Below, piece after piece: positions 1-4,408 of a DNA stretch of 5,392 nt (positions are counted from its first letter, which is position 1; each line of letters starts with the position of its first letter). A model generated the notes under the pieces. It saw only the letters and a program-made list of their open reading frames with translations, was not told where the DNA came from and made no database searches. The position numbers and the translations under genes were made by a program. Source of the DNA: Candidatus Hodarchaeota archaeon (lineage in GTDB: Archaea > Asgardarchaeota > Heimdallarchaeia > Hodarchaeales > YT1-057); contig JAEOTI010000710.1 in assembly GCA_016839955.1 (NCBI GenBank), forward strand, positions 1-5,392, given 5' to 3'.

Positions 1-846
1 TATAACTTCTCCAGAAACGTCATCCAAGTTTGTTTCAATGATGGAAATACAGGAATTGGGTATATCATCAATGAATTCAAAAGAGTCTCCTGTTATTATC
101 CTAAGAACATTAGCAGATTCAGATAGTCTTTTTTGACCACAACCATATCCAATTTCAGAAATTTTGATAATTGGGATCATTTCTCTTATATTTGGGTTTA
201 ATGCAGCTAACAAAGCAGCTCCAGTTGGTGTTATTAACTCAAAGTTCTCTGGGCCTCCTTGAAAAGGAATCTTCATAGTATAAAGTATATCTAAGGTAGC
301 TGGTGTAGGTACAGGGAGAATTCCGTGCATTGTTTTAACAGAACCACCCCCTACACGGGGTATTAAACAGAAAACTTCAAATTCCTTATTGAAACCCCCA
401 ATCCAGTCAAGAATAATTCCAGTAGCTAAAATATCAAACAAAGTATCAACTGTTCCTGTCTCATGTAAATGAATTTCTTCGATAGGAAGATCATGAACCT
501 TGCATTCAGCCTGAATTAGGAAAGTAAATGCTTTCAGACAAAAGTTTGTGAGTCCAATTGATGCATTAATTGAAGATAAATAATCTCTAATATGTTTCTC
601 TATTAATATTGGTTCTAAATCGCTTTTCATTTCAGATTTTATTTCAATAGTCACTCCACTAATGCCTTTTCTTTGCGTTCTTTTTATTAATACTGAAAAT
701 GTCTCATCTATTTGTTTAAGCCAATCAATAACCTTTTCAAGTTTCTCTTTTACAGAAGGATTATCCCAACACAAATCTAGGAGTGCAGCAACAAACATAT
801 CTCCAGAAATACCTGCTATACTCGGATCAATCACCATTCTCTTCAA
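1..846 (-). CDS. larC: LarC, nickel insertion protein for the nickel-pincer nucleotide cofactor (C-terminus cut by window edge)
   Basis: LarC is the CTP-dependent enzyme that inserts nickel into pyridinium-3,5-bisthiocarboxylic acid mononucleotide, the last step in making the cofactor of lactate racemase (LarA) and its relatives; it acts in the cytoplasm. I translated the frame by hand. It is open from 873 to the window edge. Seen in order: an N-terminal DPSIAGISGDMF (family form DPFSGISGDM), EEIHLHETGTVDT (family H-HEVG-VD), GGGSVKTMHGILPVPTPAT, ITPTGAALLAA, IGYGCGQ and, close to the edge, ETNLDDVSGE, which opens the C-terminal domain. About 280 residues are present of a family near 400. I prefer the TTG start at 846: it gives MKRMVIDPS, the family's usual N-terminus, and has AAGGA 5 nt upstream. 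ATG at 873 (directly after a stop, no visible ribosome binding site) and ATG at 837 are alternatives. It follows larE closely, so co-transcription is likely. Family assignment is firm; the start is uncertain. Confidence 0.93.
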   Translation of the reverse strand, partial: MKRMVIDPSIAGISGDMFVAALLDLCWDNPSVKEKLEKVIDWLKQIDETFSVLIKRTQRKGISGVTIEIKSEMKSDLEPILIEKHIRDYLSSINASIGLTNFCLKAFTFLIQAECKVHDLPIEEIHLHETGTVDTLFDILATGIILDWIGGFNKEFEVFCLIPRVGGGSVKTMHGILPVPTPATLDILYTMKIPFQGGPENFELITPTGAALLAALNPNIREMIPIIKISEIGYGCGQKRLSESANVLRIITGDSFEFIDDIPNSCISIIETNLDDVSGEVI

Positions 847-851
847 ATTAA

Positions 852-858
852 TCCTTCC
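852..858 (-). promoter_or_regulatory. ribosome binding site favouring the TTG start of larC
   Basis: On the minus strand this reads GGAAGGA, ending 5 nt before the TTG at 846. The upstream ATG at 873 has no purine-rich site before it. This spacing and the family N-terminus together favour the TTG start, but the match is not the full GGAGG consensus. Confidence 0.45.
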
Positions 859-892
859 ATTATTTCTAAACATTCAATAATTGGGTTTCATC

Positions 893-1708
893 TTATTCAA
901 AAGGTGTTACTGGTCTATAACCTTCTAAGTCAAAAACTACATAACGATAACCTGCTTTTTTGATTAATTTAATGATCTTGTTCTGAATTTCTTTGTCAAA
1001 GAATTTAGCAAATTCTTTAATACCGACTTCGATGCGTGCAATTTCATCATGATCTCGAATTCGAAGGGTATCAAATACAGCTAAAGCTCTAATGCTATTT
1101 TCTGCCTGAGAAACTCGTTGAATCTTTTTATTTGTAATTGGGGAACCATATGGAATTCTTGAAGCGAAACAGGCCATTGATGGTTTATTTGCAACACTCA
1201 AGTTATAATATCGAGCAATTTCCCTAACTTCTTCTTTCGAAATTTTTGCTTCTACTAAAGGGCTCAAAACTTTTAGTTCTTGGAGAGCATCGTATCCTGG
1301 ACGGTGACCACTAAGATCTGATGAATTTGTTCCTTCAAGGATTAAATCGCTATTATTCTTAATACCAATCTCCAACATTTTTGAAAATAAACCCATTTTA
1401 CAAATGTAACAACGATTTGAAGGATTCAATTTGAATCCATCTTCAAGGAGTTCATCATATTGAAGGATTAGGTGCTTATCAACACCAATTTTATCTGCGA
1501 GTTCTTTTGCTGCATCAATTTCGCTCTTTGAAACTGTTTGAGAACTTGCTGTAATTGCAGTCACACAATTACTAAATTCTTGGGCGAGCTTAAGGACAAC
1601 AGAAGAATCAACTCCCCCTGAAAATGCAACAAGTACATTTTTTCCTCTAATTAACTCCTTAATTATTCGAATTTTTTCATTTAGAAACTCGTTCAATGGT
1701 TCTTTCAT
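893..1708 (-). CDS. larE: LarE, ATP-dependent sulfur transferase of nickel-pincer nucleotide synthesis (three-cysteine form)
   Basis: LarE adenylates the carboxylates of pyridinium-3,5-dicarboxylate mononucleotide and converts them to thiocarboxylates before LarC adds nickel. Numbering from the ATG at 1708 (271 residues, the usual family length), the PP-loop ATP site SGGVDSS is at 30-36, the substrate/nucleotide motif EGTNSSD at about 125-131 with HRPGYDAL following, and the conserved KPSMACFASRIPYG at 175-188. Cysteines sit at 100 and 103 (NRCYICK) and at 180. Cys180 corresponds to the sacrificial Cys176 of the Lactobacillus enzyme; the extra CX2C is typical of LarE proteins reported to bind a [4Fe-4S] cluster. 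The frame can be extended to a TTG at 1765, but that adds 19 hydrophobic residues absent from the family and would translate through a TATA-like box, so I chose 1708. Its stop lies 46 nt before the preferred larC start. I am confident of the family; the cluster is inference. Confidence 0.95.
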   Translation of the reverse strand: MKEPLNEFLNEKIRIIKELIRGKNVLVAFSGGVDSSVVLKLAQEFSNCVTAITASSQTVSKSEIDAAKELADKIGVDKHLILQYDELLEDGFKLNPSNRCYICKMGLFSKMLEIGIKNNSDLILEGTNSSDLSGHRPGYDALQELKVLSPLVEAKISKEEVREIARYYNLSVANKPSMACFASRIPYGSPITNKKIQRVSQAENSIRALAVFDTLRIRDHDEIARIEVGIKEFAKFFDKEIQNKIIKLIKKAGYRYVVFDLEGYRPVTPFE

Positions 1709-1754
1709 TGAGAATATCGCCAATTTAGTCCTTATTAGATCAAATATTAATTGA

Positions 1755-1762
1755 ATTATATA
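1755..1762 (-). promoter_or_regulatory. candidate TATA box of the larE-larC unit
   Basis: The minus strand reads TATATAAT here. Archaeal TATA boxes lie about 25 nt before the transcription start, which would put the start near 1730 and leave a leader of roughly 20 nt before the ATG at 1708. This fits the shorter larE start. It rests on motif and position only; the region is AT-rich, so chance matches occur. Confidence 0.4.
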
Positions 1763-1775
1763 CAACCATATTTGA

Positions 1776-1803
1776 TTTGCATTTCAGATTAATCAACTGC
1801 AAA
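1776..1803. promoter_or_regulatory. imperfect dyad between the divergent larE and M55 peptidase genes
   Basis: TTTGCA (1776-1781) is mirrored by TGCAAA (1798-1803) around the perfect 8-bp palindrome GATTAATC (1787-1794). The inner and outer symmetry centres are off by one base. It lies upstream of the candidate larE TATA box and about 40 nt before the peptidase gene, a position where a regulator could act on both promoters. No regulator is known for it; it may be chance in AT-rich DNA. Confidence 0.25.
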
Positions 1804-1808
1804 AAGAC

Positions 1809-1816
1809 AATATGTT
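1809..1816 (+). promoter_or_regulatory. weak candidate promoter box for the M55 peptidase gene
   Basis: AATATGTT lies about 27-34 nt before the ATG at 1843. A transcription start about 25 nt downstream would fall at or next to the start codon, matching the lack of a ribosome binding site. The box is a poor TATA match, so this is a weak call. Confidence 0.2.
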
Positions 1817-1842
1817 AGAAAATTCATTTGGTGTAACCTTTA

Positions 1843-2712
1843 ATGGTCAATGTTTATTTGTTAGCTGATATAGAAGGTTCACATGGTATATGGCGCCGAA
1901 GACAATGCCATGCTGGTCGTCCAGACTGGTGGCAAATTGGTCGTCAAGCTCTTACCGAAGATGTCAAAGCTGTTATTACTGGAATTAAAAAAGGAGGCGG
2001 AAATCAGATCACAGTTCGTGATGTCCATGATCGTGGTTTTAATCTCCTTGTTTCACAGCTACCAGAGGAGATTGGATATATTGGAGGTTTTAGATTTAAT
2101 CCTTATGTTGTTTTAGGACCTGTCCCTTCTGCAAATATTGGATTATTGGTCGCTCAGCACGCTAGATCTGGTTCGAATGGCTTTTTTGCCCATACAATGT
2201 CAGGTATCTTTTCGGAGGTCAGACTTGATGGTAGACCAATTGGGGAAGTTACCATCTTCGCTGCAGCGTTGGGAGATATTGGTATCCCTATTGGGATGGT
2301 TAGTGGAGATAAGCACACAATAGAGGAAGGGAAGAAAATTCTCCCATGGTCAACTTTCGTGGAAGTTCCTAAGCTAGAGCCTGACTGTTCATCTGTTCCT
2401 TTGAGTACACAACGTCAAAGTCTTCAAAAAATGGCAACAAAAGCTGTTGAAGATTATTCAAAGACAGAATTATACAATTTAAAAGGACCAATGAAATTAG
2501 AGTTGGAATTTCAAACAGAAGAAATAGCCAAAAAGAAAAATACTTGGAAATATACCCGCGAAGGAAAAATACTGATCCTAGAAACTGTTTCTGGATTAAC
2601 TCTTTTGGATGATGTAGTCAGAATTGCCTACTATTCTCGAAAAACATGGCGATTTAGACGGATTTATGGTAAGTTTCGCCGATGGCGGGATAAAAGGAAA
2701 TTTTATTGTTAA
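1843..2712 (+). CDS. M55-family D-aminopeptidase (DppA type)
   Basis: M55 peptidases are zinc enzymes that cleave peptides with N-terminal D-amino acids; the type enzyme is Bacillus DppA, a self-compartmentalised decamer. Every expected active-site residue is visible with a small offset from DppA numbering: Asp9 and Glu11 in LLADIEGSHG, His62 in VRDVHDRGFNLL, His106 in AQHARSG, His117 in FAHTMSG and Glu135 in GEVTIFAAALGDIGIPIGMVSGD. The first four ligands, Glu135 and the catalytic histidine therefore appear intact. At 289 residues it is slightly longer than DppA (about 274), because of a C-terminal tail (265-289) with 12 Arg/Lys in 25 residues. No signal peptide is seen, so it is probably cytoplasmic. 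The ATG at 1843 starts exactly at the conserved N-terminal strand and has no clear ribosome binding site, suggesting a leaderless or short-leader transcript. It diverges from larE and converges on the substrate-binding protein gene; the physiological substrate is unknown. Confidence 0.93.
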   Translation: MVNVYLLADIEGSHGIWRRRQCHAGRPDWWQIGRQALTEDVKAVITGIKKGGGNQITVRDVHDRGFNLLVSQLPEEIGYIGGFRFNPYVVLGPVPSANIGLLVAQHARSGSNGFFAHTMSGIFSEVRLDGRPIGEVTIFAAALGDIGIPIGMVSGDKHTIEEGKKILPWSTFVEVPKLEPDCSSVPLSTQRQSLQKMATKAVEDYSKTELYNLKGPMKLELEFQTEEIAKKKNTWKYTREGKILILETVSGLTLLDDVVRIAYYSRKTWRFRRIYGKFRRWRDKRKFYC

Positions 2713-2747
2713 GATAAGATACATTACCTTTTATTGCTTTGTTAAAT
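2713..2747. terminator. short convergent gap with a T-rich tract, possible terminator for the M55 gene
   Basis: Only 35 bp separate the convergent stops. The plus strand has short T runs (CCTTTTATTGCTTTGTT, about 2727-2743), the kind of oligo-T signal archaeal RNA polymerase uses to terminate. There is no hairpin. The reverse direction has only weak T runs. Support is composition and position only. Confidence 0.25.
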
Positions 2748-3809
2748 CTAATCTGACTGATTTCTTTTTCGTAGGATTACTGAGACCGTTATAAGGAATA
2801 GTAATGTTAACAACACATTGAAACCAGGCAATTCTTCTGCAGGTGGCTCCTTTGGATTTTTTAATGCATCAATATCAAAATCCATCATTTCAATGTAGTC
2901 ATTTAATCCGTAAACACCAAGTAATGACGTCAAGTAGGCGACTTTTGCTCCTGTATCGCGTGCAAGTTGATGAACTTCATCCCAGTCTCCCTTTTTCTGC
3001 ACTTGAGTAATAATAAGATTGACATTATCATCTTCCATTTTTTGTCGAAGAGTATCTAGATGCTGGGGGCCTGCAGGAGCTCCTTCTTGTTCTTCTATGG
3101 CTCCAACTCTAACAATTCCAAGTAAATCAAACAAATATTTGAATGCAGGGTGATGAACGACAACTTTTGTTCCTTGAAATTCCGTTTTCGCCGAATTGAT
3201 ACGTCCTAGAAGGTTATCCAATTTAGTAACGTATAAATTATAATTAGAAGTAAATGTTGCATTATTTACTGAGTCTAATTCAGCTAAATGTTCATAAAGA
3301 TGTTTCACCATTTGTTTAACTTTCACTGGTGACATCCAGACATGTAGATTTTCTGTTCCTGTAATATTATCATCTTCCAATAGCGATTCATTAACCAGGA
3401 AAATTGTTTTATCTTCTAAATCAGGATATGCGTCATGAACAGCTTCTAACCACGGTTCTAAACTCCCATGTTCACTAGGACCCATTGCTATTAGAAGATC
3501 TGCTTCAGATAGGGTTTCAATTTCTCTAGTCGTAGGTTCGTAGGTGTGAGGGTCTTCCCCTCCTTCCACAATAGTACTAACTTCATAAATGTCTCCCACA
3601 ATTTCTTCAGCCCAATCCCCTGCAAAAGACAAAGTTGCAACGATATTAAGGTCATCAGATGATGATTCCATAGAATGAAATATCAATTGACTAGAATTGA
3701 TCTGGTTTTCTTTGTAAGAGTTGCCCAATTGGACTCCTTGAGTAATAAGAATTAACAGGAGGATAGAAAAGGATAAAATGAAGAGTTTTTTGGCTAATAT
3801 GAAACCCAT
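2748..3809 (-). CDS. metal ABC transporter substrate-binding protein (ZnuA/MntC type) with C-terminal PGF-type membrane anchor
   Basis: This is an extracytoplasmic metal-binding protein of the cluster A-I (zinc/manganese) family, which captures the ion and hands it to an ABC-3 permease. Residues 1-25 form a signal peptide (AKK, then a long hydrophobic stretch) with no lipobox cysteine. The family pattern follows: GEDPHTYEPT with His88, ENLHVWMSP with His156, VVHHPAFKYLFDLLG with His220, and GVYGLNDYIEMM near 298-309. The acidic fourth ligand usually found just before that last segment is not evident (LTSLLG). The C-terminus (328-353) is PGF, a hydrophobic helix, then RKRN, resembling archaeal PGF-type sorting signals. 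Several N-glycosylation sequons (Asn38, 140, 148, 183) fit a surface protein. The ATG at 3809 has GGTGA 9 nt upstream. It diverges from the regulator and permease genes, its likely partners. The family is firm; the metal (Zn, Mn, other) cannot be told from sequence. Confidence 0.93.
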   Translation of the reverse strand: MGFILAKKLFILSFSILLLILITQGVQLGNSYKENQINSSQLIFHSMESSSDDLNIVATLSFAGDWAEEIVGDIYEVSTIVEGGEDPHTYEPTTREIETLSEADLLIAMGPSEHGSLEPWLEAVHDAYPDLEDKTIFLVNESLLEDDNITGTENLHVWMSPVKVKQMVKHLYEHLAELDSVNNATFTSNYNLYVTKLDNLLGRINSAKTEFQGTKVVVHHPAFKYLFDLLGIVRVGAIEEQEGAPAGPQHLDTLRQKMEDDNVNLIITQVQKKGDWDEVHQLARDTGAKVAYLTSLLGVYGLNDYIEMMDFDIDALKNPKEPPAEELPGFNVLLTLLFLITVSVILRKRNQSD

Positions 3810-3818
3810 GTTTAATTT

Positions 3819-3825
3819 TCACCTT
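3819..3825 (-). promoter_or_regulatory. ribosome binding site of the substrate-binding protein gene
   Basis: The minus strand reads AAGGTGA, complementary to the archaeal 16S rRNA tail, ending 9 nt before the ATG at 3809. It confirms this start and shows a leadered transcript. Confidence 0.7.
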
Positions 3826-3882
3826 AATAAGCTGGTATTTGTTATTTTCGATTCTCCGTAATCATTTCTACCCTTTCGTAAA

Positions 3883-3890
3883 TTATATTA
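3883..3890. promoter_or_regulatory. candidate TATA box in the divergent metal-transport promoter region
   Basis: TTATATTA on the plus strand (TAATATAA on the minus) lies in the 132-bp gap between the divergent substrate-binding protein and regulator genes. For the regulator it predicts a transcription start near 3912 and a leader of about 30 nt. Being nearly symmetric it could also serve the minus-strand gene (start near 3860). It is flanked by CGTAA (3877-3881) and TTACG (3896-3900) in inverted orientation. Motif and spacing only. Confidence 0.4.
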
Positions 3891-3908
3891 AAAGGTTACG
3901 ATAAGTAA

Positions 3909-3931
3909 TTCAGTGAATTAAGTTCGCTGAA
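3909..3931. promoter_or_regulatory. near-perfect 23-bp inverted repeat, candidate operator of the DtxR-family gene
   Basis: TTCAGTGAA (3909-3917) and TTCGCTGAA (3923-3931) are inverted copies separated by 5 nt, with 8 of 9 pairs matching and the ninth a possible G-U pair in RNA. It covers the predicted transcription start and touches the ribosome binding site (GAAGGA, 3929-3934) of the regulator gene. DtxR/MntR-family dimers bind palindromes of about this size at or near the promoter, so autorepression of the regulator-permease unit is a natural reading. A leader-RNA hairpin masking part of the ribosome binding site is an alternative. Confidence 0.5.
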
Positions 3932-3941
3932 GGACGGTTTT

Positions 3942-4406
3942 ATGGACAAAAAAATAAAGATGGAACTTTCTCCATCTGAAAAAAGGTTGTTAAGATTTTT
4001 ATTTGATTGGATTCGACCGATAAGACCTGGAGATATAAAAAAAGAGCTTGATATAAAGCATTCAACCCTAAATTCTCAATTAGAAGTGCTTCAAGAAAAA
4101 AAATTAGTTGCTTGGAAAAAATATGGGCCAGCATCATTAACTGAAGAAGGAAAAAAGGTTGCCGCACACCATGTTCGTCATGCAGTCTTGATGGAGTATT
4201 TTCTTATTCAAGTGCTCGAATTACAAAAAAATGTAGCGCATGAAGAGAGTATAAAACTTGCTCCCTTGGTTTCCTGTCGATTGACAGAAGCAATTGATGA
4301 ATTTCTTGATAATCCTGAACATAGCCCTTGTTGCGGGCAAATTCCTCAAATTAAAATATCTTGTATATCTAAAGAGGATGAGCAAACACAATTGGAGGGG
4401 TATTAG
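3942..4406 (+). CDS. DtxR/MntR-family metal-dependent transcriptional regulator, divergent metal site
   Basis: A 154-residue winged-helix repressor-type protein. Residues 8-72 form the DNA-binding domain: ELSPSEKRLLRFL helix, PGDIKKELDIKHSTLNSQLEVLQEKKLV helix-turn-helix (about 29-56), and a wing ending in the typical LTEEGKKVA. Residues 76-125 match the DtxR dimerisation/metal domain (HHVRHAVLMEYFLIQVLEL, then helices), followed by PCCGQIP in the place of the family's CPxGxxIP. No SH3-like third domain is present, so it is MntR-sized. Aligned by eye with MntR, His80 is kept, but the N-terminal Asp and Glu ligands become Arg15 and Arg18 and the Glu-x-x-Glu-His set becomes Ile104, Ala107 and Pro108; cysteines occur at 112, 130, 131 and 141. 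The ATG at 3942 has GAAGGA 7 nt upstream. It sits 2 nt before the permease gene and probably controls it and the divergent binding protein. A MarR/other wHTH origin is less likely. Confidence 0.85.
   Translation: MDKKIKMELSPSEKRLLRFLFDWIRPIRPGDIKKELDIKHSTLNSQLEVLQEKKLVAWKKYGPASLTEEGKKVAAHHVRHAVLMEYFLIQVLELQKNVAHEESIKLAPLVSCRLTEAIDEFLDNPEHSPCCGQIPQIKISCISKEDEQTQLEGY
4394..4400 (+). promoter_or_regulatory. strong ribosome binding site selecting the TTG start of the permease
   Basis: GGAGGGG lies inside the last codons of the regulator gene, 8 nt before the TTG at 4409. The next in-frame candidate, ATG at 4430, would be 29 nt away from it with no other site. The spacing therefore favours the TTG start, and suggests translation of the permease is tied to that of the regulator. 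Confidence 0.65.
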
Positions 4407-4408
4407 TT

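Noticed and set aside
662..880. 72-residue plus-strand open frame
   Set aside because: It lies wholly antisense to larC, whose frame shows many family motifs; no ribosome binding site and no recognisable product.
1709..1765. 19-residue N-terminal extension of LarE from a TTG start at 1765
   Set aside because: The extra residues are not part of the family, there is no ribosome binding site, and the segment contains the likely TATA box; the ATG at 1708 gives the normal length.
1883..2323. Two short plus-strand open frames (1883-2116 and 2138-2323)
   Set aside because: Both are out-of-frame shadows inside the M55 peptidase gene, which has all its catalytic residues in its own frame.
3735..3809. 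Possible lipoprotein signal on the substrate-binding protein
   Set aside because: There is no cysteine at or after the hydrophobic segment, so no lipobox; a conventional signal peptide plus C-terminal anchor fits better.
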